NCBI GenBank assembly: GCA_050433985.1
Contig: JBNPWE010000003.1
Span: 1 to 64,000, forward strand
Source of the DNA: JACIYW01 sp014359745
GTDB lineage: Bacteria > Pseudomonadota > Alphaproteobacteria > Rhodobacterales > Rhodobacteraceae
Direction: 5' to 3'
Length of the DNA stretch: 64,000 bases
The position numbers were made by a program, and so were the translations under genes. Below the pieces are notes generated by a model. That model did not search any database and was not told the origin of the DNA. It saw nothing but the letters and a program-made list of their open reading frames with translations. Shown here piece by piece: positions 16,378 through 24,923 of this stretch. How positions within the stretch are numbered: the stretch's first letter is position 1; each line of letters starts with the position of its first letter.

Positions 16378-17300
16378 TCCGCCTCCGCCCGTGCCTGCGC
16401 GTTGCGCAGCAGCATGAACGGCACCACCACGACAACCAGCATCACGATCGCCACCGCCGAAGCCACCGGCCAGTCGCGGTTGGAAAAGAATTCCCCCCAA
16501 AGCACCTTGCCGATCATCAGCGTGTTCGGCCCGCCCAGAAGCTCGGGGATCACGAATTCACCGATCGCGGGCACGAATACCAGCATGAACCCGGCGATTA
16601 CCCCCGGCATCGACAGTGGCAAGGTGACGTGGAAAAACGTCGCCACCGGCCGCGCGCCCAGATCAGCCGATGCCTCCAGCAGGCTGTCGTCCAGCTTCAC
16701 CAGCGTAGCATAAAGCGGCAGGATCATGAACGGCAGATAGGTATAGACGATGCCAAGATAGACCGCGAAATTGGTTTGCAGCATGACCAGCGGCGTGTCG
16801 ATGATCCCGGTCGCGATCAGGAAATTGTTGATCACCCCGTTGCTGCGCAAAAACCCCTGCCAAGCGTAGACGCGCAGCAGAAACGACGTCCAGAACGGCA
16901 GGATCACCAGCAACAACAGCAGCGTGCGCCGCGGTTCCGGGCTGCGCGCGATATACCATGCCATCGGATAGCCGATCAGCAGCGCCAGCGCCGCCGACAC
17001 GAAGGCCGTCTGGATCGAAAAGACATAGGCGTTCAAGTAAAGCGGATCATCAAGCAGGAAGGCGTAATTCCCGAAATTGAGATCCAGCGTCAGCCGCAAA
17101 CCGTCCCATGTGCCCAGCGGCGCATAGGGGGGTTGGGCGATCATCGGTTCCGACAGGCTGATCTTGGCCACCACCAGAAACGGGATCAGGAAAAACACCA
17201 GAAGCCAGATCACCGGCACCAGGATCACCAGCGTCCTGCCCGACAGCCCCAGCCGCGCCAGGGGCGCCGCCGTCCAGCGCCATAGGGCGGGCGCGCTCAT
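16374..17300 (-). CDS. potH: polyamine ABC permease PotH
   Basis: 308-aa permease with six hydrophobic segments, beginning MSAPALWRWTAAPLARLGLS. Its EAA loop reads LLEASADLGARPVATFFHVT. I take ATG 17300 over an in-frame upstream ATG at 17324, whose extra residues are not family-like. Upstream, a 160-bp gap with a strong hairpin (17344-17401) separates it from potG, so permease expression may be lower than that of the ATPase. Confidence 0.88.
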   Translation of the reverse strand: MSAPALWRWTAAPLARLGLSGRTLVILVPVIWLLVFFLIPFLVVAKISLSEPMIAQPPYAPLGTWDGLRLTLDLNFGNYAFLLDDPLYLNAYVFSIQTAFVSAALALLIGYPMAWYIARSPEPRRTLLLLLVILPFWTSFLLRVYAWQGFLRSNGVINNFLIATGIIDTPLVMLQTNFAVYLGIVYTYLPFMILPLYATLVKLDDSLLEASADLGARPVATFFHVTLPLSMPGVIAGFMLVFVPAIGEFVIPELLGGPNTLMIGKVLWGEFFSNRDWPVASAVAIVMLVVVVVPFMLLRNAQARAEAE

Positions 17301-17343
17301 GCCGGGGGCCTGTGCGCGCGGCACCCGTGGATGCCTCCGGCGG

Positions 17344-17401
17344 GAGTATTTGGACCAAGATGAATGAACGAGCCCCCCATTTCATCTTGGTGGAAATACT
17401 C
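17344..17401. repeat. inverted pair of the GAGTATTT repeat forming a large hairpin
   Basis: Arms of 21 bases (17344-17364 and 17381-17401) match at 19 positions, the mismatch being a central GG/CC pair, around a 16-base loop. The arm sequence GAGTATTTGGACCAAGATGA is the same as in the repeat at 24713-24810, so this looks like two copies of one element facing each other. It lies inside the potG-potH transcript. Confidence 0.8.
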
Positions 17402-17460
17402 AATCCCTGCGCGGTATCCACGCTGGACGGCACCAAGAAAGCTATGTCGCCCCTTGTCCG

Positions 17461-18600
17461 TCATGCCGACAGCACCACGCCGGCGGTGTCGTCCCAAGAT
17501 ACCCAGACCGGATCATCCCAGGTGATCGCGCCGTCTTCGTGGCGCGACAGGTTGGCCTTGGTTGCCCTGATCACCCGACCCGAATCGAGGCGTACGCGAT
17601 AGATCGACAGATTGCCCAGATAGGCAACCTCTTCGACGACACCTTTGGCGTTGTTGTGCCGCCCTTCGGGGCGTTCGCGCGTCAGGCGGATCTTTTCGGG
17701 GCGGATCGCGTACCAAAGCGTCTGGTTCAGGGTGCAGGAAAATCCGTGGCCGACGTGGATCTCCGCACCGATATCGGGGCAGCCAAGGCGGATGAAATTC
17801 GCCTCATCCTCGGTCACGCGGCCCTCCAGGATGTTCACGGAACCCACGAAATCAGCCACAAACCGGCTTTTGGGATATTCGTAAATCTCCACCGGCTCGC
17901 CGACCTGAACGATCTCTCCGTCGTTCATCACGCCGATGCGCGAGGCCAGCGTCATCGCTTCTTCCTGATCGTGGGTGACGATGATGAAGGTGACGCCAAG
18001 GCTTTCCTGGATGCGGATCAATTCGAACTGGGTTTCCTCGCGCAGTTTCTTGTCAAGCGCGCCAAGCGGTTCATCCAGCAGCAAAAGCTTGGGGCGTTTG
18101 ACCAGACTGCGCGCCAGCGCCACGCGCTGCCGCTGCCCGCCCGACAACTGGTGCGGTTTGCGGCCTGCAAAGCGTTCAAGCTGCACCATCTTGAGCATTT
18201 CAGCGGTGCGATCGCGTGCCTCGGCCCGCGACACCCCTTCGCGCAGCAGGCCATAGGCCACGTTCCTTTCCACCGACATGTGCGGGAACAGCGCGTAAGA
18301 CTGAAACATCATGTTGGTCGGCCGGTCATAGGGGGCAAATCCGGCCATATCCTGACCGTCGATTTCGATCCGGCCACCCGATGGCTCCTCGAACCCCGCG
18401 AGCATCCGCAGCAGCGTCGATTTTCCGCAGCCCGACCCGCCCAACAGGCAAAACAGCTCGCCCTTGTAGATATCGATGCTTACGTCATGGACGGCGATGA
18501 AATCCCCGAATTTCTTTGTCACTCTGTGGATGCGCACAAAGGGTTTTTCGGCCTGGTCAAGCCAGGGTTTCTGCAAGGTGGCGGCAACCTGGGATGTCAT
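17461..18600 (-). CDS. potG: polyamine ABC transporter ATPase PotG
   Basis: 379-aa ATPase: Walker A GGSGCGKST at 54-62, signature LSGGQRQRVALARSL, Walker B LLLLDEPLGALD, H-loop IIVTHDQEEA, and a C-terminal TOBE domain from about residue 290. MTSQVAATLQ starts at ATG 18600 after a GAGGTGCC ribosome site. First gene of the pot operon on the minus strand and divergent from the aminotransferase gene. Gene order GHIF differs from the E. coli FGHI order. Confidence 0.9.
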   Translation of the reverse strand: MTSQVAATLQKPWLDQAEKPFVRIHRVTKKFGDFIAVHDVSIDIYKGELFCLLGGSGCGKSTLLRMLAGFEEPSGGRIEIDGQDMAGFAPYDRPTNMMFQSYALFPHMSVERNVAYGLLREGVSRAEARDRTAEMLKMVQLERFAGRKPHQLSGGQRQRVALARSLVKRPKLLLLDEPLGALDKKLREETQFELIRIQESLGVTFIIVTHDQEEAMTLASRIGVMNDGEIVQVGEPVEIYEYPKSRFVADFVGSVNILEGRVTEDEANFIRLGCPDIGAEIHVGHGFSCTLNQTLWYAIRPEKIRLTRERPEGRHNNAKGVVEEVAYLGNLSIYRVRLDSGRVIRATKANLSRHEDGAITWDDPVWVSWDDTAGVVLSA

Positions 18601-18708
18601 GGCACCTCGAACGACCGGAAACGGCAAGGCAGGTGCCTTGATGGTGCAAGCGTATGGGGGGCTGTGAAGATGTGTCAAGCGCACAGTGCCGGACGCGCGA
18701 TCGGGCAA

Positions 18709-18734
18709 GGCGAAAAGATGGGGCGAAAAGATGG
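18709..18734 (+). repeat. 13-bp tandem duplication in the potG/aminotransferase divergent region
   Basis: GGCGAAAAGATGG is repeated exactly at 18709-18721 and 18722-18734, between two divergent genes where promoters of both must lie. It could be a paired regulator site or simple slippage. Confidence 0.7.
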
Positions 18735-18812
18735 GGCCGCCGAAAACGCCGGGCAAGGCTGGACCGCGGCCGCCGTTGGTCTTAACGTTCTGCGCAAACG
18801 AGGGGCATCACA

Positions 18813-19709
18813 TTGGCGACTGGCAAGAACATCCGCACCTGGTTTGAAGGCCGCTGGCATGACGGCGATGTTCCGGTGATGCGCGCCGCCGATCACGGCG
18901 CCTGGCTGGGCAGCACGGTGTTCGACGGCGCGCGGTATTTCGAGGGGGTCACCCCCGATCTGGACGCGCATTGCGCGCGCGTCAACCGATCCGCCGAGGC
19001 GCTGATGATCACCCCGACGGTGACGACGGAAGCGATGGTGGCGATCGTGCGCGAGGGGCTTTGCGGCCATCCCAAAGACCGCGCGGTCTATATCCGCCCG
19101 ATGTACTGGGCGCTGGAGGGCGGCGATCTGGGGATCGTGCCGCTGTCGGGGGCCACGGGCTTTGCAATCTGTCTGGAGGAGATTCCGATGGCGCCGACCG
19201 GGGCTGCCACCACGCTGACCACCACGCGGTTCCGCCGCCCTGTTCTGGAGGACGCGGTTGTCAACGCCAAGGCCGGGTGCCTTTATCCCAACAACGCCCG
19301 GATGCTGGCCGAGGCGCGCGCCAGGGGTTTTGGCAATGCGCTGGTTGCCGATGCCTTGGGCAATGTTGCGGAATCGGCGACGGCGAATGTGTTCATGGTG
19401 CGCGACGGCGTTGTTTTCACGCCGGTGGCGAACGGCACCTTTCTGGCAGGCATCACCCGCGCGCGCCATATCGCCAATCTGCGCGCCGATGGGGTGGAGG
19501 TGGTCGAAACCGTGCTGGGATTTGATGATTTCCGCCGCGCCGATGAGGTGTTTCTTTCGGGCAACATGATGAAGGTCACGCCGGTAAGCCGGTTTGACGA
19601 TACCCATTACCCGCACGGGCCAATGACGCGCCGGGTGCGCGATCTTTATTGGGATTGGGCACATTCCGAAGGATCGGCCCACCAAGGTGCCGCGATGCCT
19701 GCTGCGTGA
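18813..19709 (+). CDS. ilvE: branched-chain amino acid aminotransferase (class IV)
   Basis: PLP enzyme catalysing the last step of leucine, isoleucine and valine synthesis. The 298-aa sequence shows the PLP lysine K153 in VVNAKAGCLYPNN, the substrate-loop RPMYWALEGGDLGIVP, and ESATANVFM followed by GTFLAGITRAR, all class-IV signatures. Start is TTG 18813 with GAGGGG eight bases upstream; no ATG fits. It stands alone, convergent with the D,D-carboxypeptidase gene. A D-amino acid or aminodeoxychorismate-lyase role is less likely given the motifs. Confidence 0.85.
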   Translation: MATGKNIRTWFEGRWHDGDVPVMRAADHGAWLGSTVFDGARYFEGVTPDLDAHCARVNRSAEALMITPTVTTEAMVAIVREGLCGHPKDRAVYIRPMYWALEGGDLGIVPLSGATGFAICLEEIPMAPTGAATTLTTTRFRRPVLEDAVVNAKAGCLYPNNARMLAEARARGFGNALVADALGNVAESATANVFMVRDGVVFTPVANGTFLAGITRARHIANLRADGVEVVETVLGFDDFRRADEVFLSGNMMKVTPVSRFDDTHYPHGPMTRRVRDLYWDWAHSEGSAHQGAAMPAA

Positions 19710-19751
19710 TCGGCACGGCGCCCGGCAAGACGTTCTGCGCGCCTGTGACGT

Positions 19752-21422
19752 TCAGGGGCTGACGGTAAAGCAGGTCTGGTTCCGGGCGTGCAGGCGGCGG
19801 CAGGCCAGATCGGCCTGATCGCGGGTAAGCCCTGCGAATTGTGCGTCGAACCCGCCCGATCTTGGCACCACCTTGCGCAGCCCCTCTGACAGGCTGCGCG
19901 ATTCCGCCAGGGCGGTTTTCAGCAACGCGCCCTCTGCATGGAACCGTGACGGGAAGCGCCCGAGGTTTATCGCCCAATACCGCCCCCCCGAGGTGGACAG
20001 GCGGCTGACCACTTCGCGATCTGCCGGGCGTTGCGCGGGCGTAACCGTGGGGACCGGCGGCTCTGCCCTCGCAAGGCGTGTTGGTGTCTGTGCGACCAAA
20101 CCGGCCGTCGTGGGCCTTGGGGGCGGGGCGCTTTGGATCAGCGGCGCGGGGTCTGTGGCGTCGACGGGTGTGACATTGGCCAGCGCGACAACATCTTGTG
20201 GCGTTGCTCCGGTTTCTGCCGTCGCTGCCGCGCTGGCGATTTCCACCGACGCTGCGGCGCCCTCGCCGGGGGTTGGAACCGGTTTGGGTTGGGTTGGGGG
20301 TGTGGCGAACGCGTCCTCAACGGGGCGCGGCGCCGGTGGGATTGGCGCAATGTCGGCGGCGGCGATCCGGGCGGCTTCGCGGGCCTGTGTCGCCTCTTCG
20401 ACATCACCCAGCGCCGTCTCTATCCCATCTTGCAGCGCCGCCAGCAATTCGGCGGGGGGGGCAGCGGCCGGGGCTGTGGGGCGCTGTTCGGGACGGATGC
20501 TTTTTGCGATGACACGGCTTGCCGCACGATCGGCCCCGTTATCCGCAACCAGAGGCGCGGCATAGACCGGGTTTGCGGGTTTGCGGACTGGCGCACTGGT
20601 TGGCGCCTTGCGAAAGCCCAGATCCAGGAGTTCCGCCATTTTGGCATTGCGCCAGGCGGTGGATCTGCCGCCGAACACCGCGGCGATGATCCGTTCGTTG
20701 CCGTGCTGCGCCGATGCGACCAGGTTGAACCCGGCGGCATTGGTGAACCCGGTCTTGATCCCGTCGGCGCCCGGATAGGCATCAAGGAACCGGCGGTTGG
20801 TGTTGCGTACCGTGGCAATCCCGGCATCGGTCGAACGGCGCGAGAACAGGTTGTAATATTCGGGGTGATCGTAGAACAGCCGCCGACCAAGCGTTGCCAT
20901 ATCGCGGGCGCTGGAAAGGTGGCCCTCTCTGGTCAGGCCGTTCATGTTCTTGAACGTGGTTTTCGTCATCCCCATCGCGCGGGCGGTTCGGTTCATCCGC
21001 TCTGCGAACGCCGCTTCGGACCCCCCTATCGCCTCGCCGATCGCGGTGGCGGCATCATTGGCGGATTTCACCGCAGCCCCGCGGATCAGATAGCGCAGCG
21101 CGATGGTTTGCCCGGCCCGCAGCCCCAGCTTGGAAGGGGGTTCATTCGCGGCATTGCGCGAGATCCTTACCTGGGTATCCAGGGTAATCTCGCCGCGCTT
21201 GATCGCCTCGAAGGCGACATAGAGCGTCATCATCTTGGTCAGCGATGCCGGATGCAGCCGTGCGTCGGCGTTTTCCTGATGCAAAACCTCGCCAGTGCGC
21301 GCATCGATGACGATATCGGCATAGGGTGCGGCATCGGATCGGATCGGCGCAAGCTGCACCGCCACGATCAGCAAAGCACACAAAAGTGTTTGGCGAACAT
21401 ACTGCCCCAGACGCGTTTTCAC
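19752..21422 (-). CDS. dacA: D-alanyl-D-alanine carboxypeptidase with C-terminal SPOR domain
   Basis: Periplasmic penicillin-binding protein that trims peptidoglycan pentapeptides. A signal peptide (first 31 residues) precedes the S11 domain, with SxxK at S60-K63 (SLTK), SxN at S120 (SAN) and KTG near 217 (GIKTGFTN). A long Ala/Pro/Thr-rich linker of about 190 residues leads to a SPOR domain in the last 75 residues, starting at WAINLGRFPS, which should bind denuded septal glycan. At 556 aa it is longer than E. coli PBP5 (about 400) because of this tail. Start is GTG 21422 behind AAGGGG. Confidence 0.9.
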   Translation of the reverse strand: MKTRLGQYVRQTLLCALLIVAVQLAPIRSDAAPYADIVIDARTGEVLHQENADARLHPASLTKMMTLYVAFEAIKRGEITLDTQVRISRNAANEPPSKLGLRAGQTIALRYLIRGAAVKSANDAATAIGEAIGGSEAAFAERMNRTARAMGMTKTTFKNMNGLTREGHLSSARDMATLGRRLFYDHPEYYNLFSRRSTDAGIATVRNTNRRFLDAYPGADGIKTGFTNAAGFNLVASAQHGNERIIAAVFGGRSTAWRNAKMAELLDLGFRKAPTSAPVRKPANPVYAAPLVADNGADRAASRVIAKSIRPEQRPTAPAAAPPAELLAALQDGIETALGDVEEATQAREAARIAAADIAPIPPAPRPVEDAFATPPTQPKPVPTPGEGAAASVEIASAAATAETGATPQDVVALANVTPVDATDPAPLIQSAPPPRPTTAGLVAQTPTRLARAEPPVPTVTPAQRPADREVVSRLSTSGGRYWAINLGRFPSRFHAEGALLKTALAESRSLSEGLRKVVPRSGGFDAQFAGLTRDQADLACRRLHARNQTCFTVSP

Positions 21423-21591
21423 GTCACTTGCCCCTTATGATATTACTGCCTCATGCGCCCATTGTTTTCGGGCCGCTTGACTGAAACAGTACCACAGGTT
21501 GATCGGTCACAAAACCCTATGATTTCAGAACTTTCCCGGCCGACGTTCCAGATTTGGGGCATTGAGGCACCGACGACCACAATATCTGCGA

Positions 21592-22302
21592 TCAATCGGC
21601 GGTCGCTGTCAAAGCGTTTACAAGGTCCGGCAGGGCGCCCAGATCGGGCAGGCTGTGAAAGCGGGCATGGTTTTGCGGCTCCTCGGCCTGTTCCAGTTCC
21701 CAGGTCAGGGCATGGGGCACATGCACGGCCCAGGCCCCCGCCGCCAGGGCCGGCAACACATCCGACCGCAGGGAATTGCCAACCATCATCGCCGCTTCTG
21801 CGCCCGTGCCATGGCGGGTGAATATCTGCTGATAGGTGGCGCGGGTTTTCTCGGACACGATCTCTACCCCGTCGAACAGATCGCCCAGGCCCGACTGTGC
21901 CAGCTTGCGTTCCTGATCGACCAGATCGCCCTTGGTGATCAGCAGCAGCCGGAATCGACCTGCAAGCGCGGTGATCGTCGGGCGGGCCTGCGGCAGGGGA
22001 TCGATCGGATGATCCAGCATCTCGCGCCCGGCGGCCATGATCTCGGCGATGACGGTTGCGGGCACACGGCCCCCCGTTACCTCTATCGCGGTTTCGATCA
22101 TCGACAGCACAAAGCCCTTGATGCCATAGCCATAATGGCCAAGGTTGCGGCGCTCGGCCGCCAGCAGGCGCGCGTCAAGGTGGTCGGCTGCGGTAAAATC
22201 GGCCAGAAGCGCCCTGAACCGATCCTGTGTCAGGCGGAACAGATGTTCATTATGCCATAACGTGTCATCGGCATCGAAGCCTATCGCAGTGATTCGCTGC
22301 AT
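21592..22302 (-). CDS. HAD-superfamily hydrolase
   Basis: 236-aa phosphatase-like protein. The nucleophile motif is GFDADDTLWHN with Asp10/Asp12 (DxDxT), motif II sits in LLLITKGD and motif III/IV in AMMVGNSLRSDVLPA. The start at ATG 22302 gives the usual short N-terminus; the longer frame runs across the clpS leader. It is divergent from clpS with an 85-bp gap. The subgroup resembles YjjG/phosphoglycolate-type phosphatases, but the substrate is unknown. Confidence 0.82.
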   Translation of the reverse strand: MQRITAIGFDADDTLWHNEHLFRLTQDRFRALLADFTAADHLDARLLAAERRNLGHYGYGIKGFVLSMIETAIEVTGGRVPATVIAEIMAAGREMLDHPIDPLPQARPTITALAGRFRLLLITKGDLVDQERKLAQSGLGDLFDGVEIVSEKTRATYQQIFTRHGTGAEAAMMVGNSLRSDVLPALAAGAWAVHVPHALTWELEQAEEPQNHARFHSLPDLGALPDLVNALTATAD

Positions 22303-22387
22303 GGTCTTCACCCTGCCTCTTTTCTCAGGCCGCCGATCCGCTATATTGGGAAACAGCCGACCCTTGCCTGAAACCGGAGAATCGCCT

Positions 22388-22729
22388 TTGCCGACATCCC
22401 CCCACATCCTGTCCGACGACAAGGACAACCGTGTGGGCGACCCTGCGGTCATCACCCGGACCAAACCGAAAACACAGCGGCCACCGCTTTACAAGGTGAT
22501 GTTGCTGAATGACGATTACACGCCCATGGAATTTGTCGTACATGTGCTGGAACGGTTTTTCGGGCTTTCGCACGCGCAGGCGTTCGAGATCATGATCACC
22601 GTTCACAAGAAGGGGCTGGCGGTCGTGGGCGTTTTCAGCTTTGAAGTGGCCGAAACAAAGGTGGCACAGGTCATGGATTTTTCCCGGCGCCACCAGCACC
22701 CGCTGCAATGCACGATGGAAAAGGAATAG
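22388..22729 (+). CDS. clpS: ClpS, ATP-dependent Clp protease adaptor
   Basis: N-end-rule adaptor that hands proteins with destabilising N-terminal residues to ClpA. The 113-aa sequence has the core PPLYKVMLLNDDYTPMEFVV (N-degron pocket) and VHKKGLAVVGVF. The start is TTG 22388 with GGAGA nine bases before. clpA is not next door; an RsmC-like methyltransferase follows after 20 bp and is probably co-transcribed. Confidence 0.93.
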   Translation: MPTSPHILSDDKDNRVGDPAVITRTKPKTQRPPLYKVMLLNDDYTPMEFVVHVLERFFGLSHAQAFEIMITVHKKGLAVVGVFSFEVAETKVAQVMDFSRRHQHPLQCTMEKE

Positions 22730-22749
22730 GGGCCCGCTGCCCGCTCTCC

Positions 22750-23838
22750 ATGCGATCCGCCAGATTTCTTCTTGCGCTGCAAAGCGATGACGTGGCCCTG
22801 CCCGAGGCGGGGCGCATCGCCGTGATCGGCCCGCAGGCAGGCGACGATCTGTCGGCCCTGCCACGCGACCGCATTGCCGTGGTGCAGGGGTTTCGCCCCG
22901 ATCATGATTACTTTGCCGCGCAGGGCCATGATGTTTCCGTCGCGATGGCCGGACCCTATGCCGCCGCCATCCTGTGCCTGCCGCGTGCAAGGGCTGCCGC
23001 GCAGGCGATGGTTGCCGAAGCTGCGGGCGCGGTAATCCCCGGCGGGCTGATCCTGATCGACGGCCAGAAAACCGACGGTGTGGATGCGATGCTGCGCGCC
23101 TGCCGGGCGCGCGTGCCGCTGGTGATGAACGTCATCGCCAAGGCGCATGGCAAGATTTTCGGTATCGCCGCCGATCAGGCCGCCTTTGCCGATTGGCGCG
23201 CCGCACCGCACATCACCGCCGAAGGTTTCACCACCGCGCCCGGCGTATTTTCCGCCGATGGCGCCGATCCGGGGTCGGCGCTGCTGGCCTCATCTCTGCC
23301 GGAACGGATGCGGGGGCGTGTTGCCGATCTGGGCGCGGGTTGGGGGTATCTTGCCGCAGCGGTATTGACCCGTCAGGATGTGGCAGAGGTGCACATGATC
23401 GAGGCCGACCACGCCGCCCTTGCCTGCGCCAAGGCCAATATCACCGACCCGCGCGCACAGTTCCACTGGGCCGACGCCACCGCTTTCACGCCGAAAACCC
23501 CGGCTGGCGGCGGCTTTGACTGGGTGATCAGCAACCCGCCCTTTCATACCTCGCGCGCAGCGGACCCGGCCCTTGGCATCGCCTTCATCCGCGCGGCGGC
23601 CAGACTGCTGTCGGGATCGGGCACCTGCCTGATCGTCGCCAACCGGCACCTGCCGTATGAGCGCGCTCTTGCCGAGGTGTTCGGCACGGTCACAGTCATC
23701 GCCGAAACACCCGCCTTCAAGGTGTTCGCGGCGACCCGGCCCAGAACCAGGGCGCCCATTTCCAAAGGGGCCGCCAAATCGGCCAAACGCATCGCGGCCC
23801 GGCCGGTGATCCGCACCACGGCACGACCGGGCCATTGA
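22750..23838 (+). CDS. class I methyltransferase, RsmC/RlmG-like
   Basis: 362-aa protein with two Rossmann-like halves, as in RsmC (16S rRNA m2G1207) and RlmG. The C-terminal half carries the SAM site VADLGAGWGYLAAAV, the acidic IEADHAALA and the catalytic NPPFHTSR, which is the guanine-N2 signature NPPFH. The degenerate N-terminal half is typical of the duplicated RsmC fold. It follows clpS by 20 bp. Assignment to one rRNA position is not certain, so no symbol is given. Confidence 0.82.
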   Translation: MRSARFLLALQSDDVALPEAGRIAVIGPQAGDDLSALPRDRIAVVQGFRPDHDYFAAQGHDVSVAMAGPYAAAILCLPRARAAAQAMVAEAAGAVIPGGLILIDGQKTDGVDAMLRACRARVPLVMNVIAKAHGKIFGIAADQAAFADWRAAPHITAEGFTTAPGVFSADGADPGSALLASSLPERMRGRVADLGAGWGYLAAAVLTRQDVAEVHMIEADHAALACAKANITDPRAQFHWADATAFTPKTPAGGGFDWVISNPPFHTSRAADPALGIAFIRAAARLLSGSGTCLIVANRHLPYERALAEVFGTVTVIAETPAFKVFAATRPRTRAPISKGAAKSAKRIAARPVIRTTARPGH

Positions 23839-23878
23839 AACCGTGTAATATCGTCAACGGAACCGGGGACATCACAGC

Positions 23879-24682
23879 ATGACATTTTCCGTCGCGGGCA
23901 AGACCGCCATCGTCACCGGGGCAGCCAACGGCGTGGGATTGGCGATCGCGCGCAAACTGGCCGACAGCGGCTGCCGGGTGATGTTCGCCGATATGGACGA
24001 GGCGCGCCTGGCCGCCGAGATGGGGAGCAACCCAGGCGAGAACATCCGCAGTTTCGGGGGGGATCTGCGCCAGAAACTGACCCTTGCCAACCTGATTTCC
24101 GCCACCGTCGATGCCTTTGAGCGCGTGGATATTCTGGTGAACGCCAGCCGCCAGGTGACCCTTTCCGACCCGATCTGCGCCGAAGATGACGCGGTCGAGG
24201 CGATGTTGCAGCAAAACCTGCTGCCCAGCCTGCGGCTGTCGCAGATGGTGGCCCGGCGCATGATCGCCCAGGCCCAGAAGGCAGAAGACAGCGCGGCCTG
24301 TATCGGCACCATCGTCAACCTGTCCTCTATCGCCGCGCGCCGCACCACGCCCGAACTGATGGGCTATTCGATAAGCTGCGCGGCGCTTGACCAGATGACG
24401 CGATCACTGGCCGTGGCGCTGGCGCCCAGGCGCATCCGTGTGAACGCGGTGGCCATCGGCAGCGTCATGAGCGCCAGCCTGAAAGACGCGCTGCGCGATC
24501 ATGACGAATTCCGCGACGATATCCTGTGCCACACCCCCCTCGCCCGGATCGGCACCGCCGCCGAGGTGGCCGAGGCCGTGCAGTTCCTTGCCTCGGACGG
24601 CGCCGGCTTCATGACCGGGCAGATCCTGACCGTGGATGGCGGCCGCACCCTGCTTGATCCGGTGGCCTCCCCTACCCACTGA
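23879..24682 (+). CDS. SDR-family protein lacking the catalytic lysine
   Basis: 267-aa SDR fold: cofactor loop TGAANGVG near residue 14, VNASRQ in place of NNAG, Ser in NLSSIAARR, and the late TGQILTVDGG. The active-site YxxxK reads YSISC: the lysine codon is TGC (Cys) at 24376-24378, with no frameshift around it. In classical SDRs this Lys lowers the Tyr pKa and binds the nicotinamide ribose, so normal catalysis is doubtful. It could be a structural or regulatory homologue or use another residue. It follows the methyltransferase by 40 bp. Gene integrity argues for a conserved function. Confidence 0.82.
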   Translation: MTFSVAGKTAIVTGAANGVGLAIARKLADSGCRVMFADMDEARLAAEMGSNPGENIRSFGGDLRQKLTLANLISATVDAFERVDILVNASRQVTLSDPICAEDDAVEAMLQQNLLPSLRLSQMVARRMIAQAQKAEDSAACIGTIVNLSSIAARRTTPELMGYSISCAALDQMTRSLAVALAPRRIRVNAVAIGSVMSASLKDALRDHDEFRDDILCHTPLARIGTAAEVAEAVQFLASDGAGFMTGQILTVDGGRTLLDPVASPTH

Positions 24683-24712
24683 TCGGTTCTCCACCCGTCG
24701 GGTTCATTGCCC

Positions 24713-24810
24713 TGACCGGCGCGCGCACGGCGGGCGCGGGAGATGAGTATTTGGACCAAGATGAAATGAGATAGCGGTTTTGTGCGCTCAGGGTGCGGGT
24801 CTGGTTGCGC
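24713..24810 (-). repeat. dispersed GAGTATTT repeat, variant A
   Basis: Contains GACCGGCGCGCA, a GC-rich stretch, then GAGTATTTGGACCAAGATGA and GGTTTTGTGCGC in the same order and spacing as the copies at 42462, 43040, 55184 and 59422. The middle differs (GGACCAAGATGA instead of TTTCGAGAGGATGGGA). Located between the SDR and tig, which converge. Confidence 0.7.
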
Positions 24811-24846
24811 GCAACAGGCGCTGATCGGCCCCGGCCCAACGCAAAC

Positions 24847-24878
24847 GACCGGCCCGATCCCATCGGATCAGGCCGGTC
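24847..24878 (-). terminator. intrinsic-terminator-like hairpin downstream of tig
   Basis: On the minus strand GACCGGCC and GATCC pair with GGATC and GGCCGGTC around a GATG loop, 13 pairs in two blocks with small bulges, followed by GTTTGCGTT. It lies 45 bp after the tig stop. The T-run is short, so efficiency is uncertain. Confidence 0.6.
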
Positions 24879-24923
24879 GCGGTTTCACGGCTGCGGCACG
24901 CCCCAAATCGGACGAGGGCCGGA

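Noticed and set aside
20031..21440. 469-codon plus-strand frame opposite the carboxypeptidase gene
   Set aside because: Gly/Arg/Cys-rich antisense of a real gene with SxxK, SxN and KTG motifs; no independent support.
21423..21591. Possible riboswitch or small RNA between the carboxypeptidase and HAD genes
   Set aside because: I see only ordinary divergent/terminal spacer sequence with a promoter-like TAATAT; no conserved fold was recognised.
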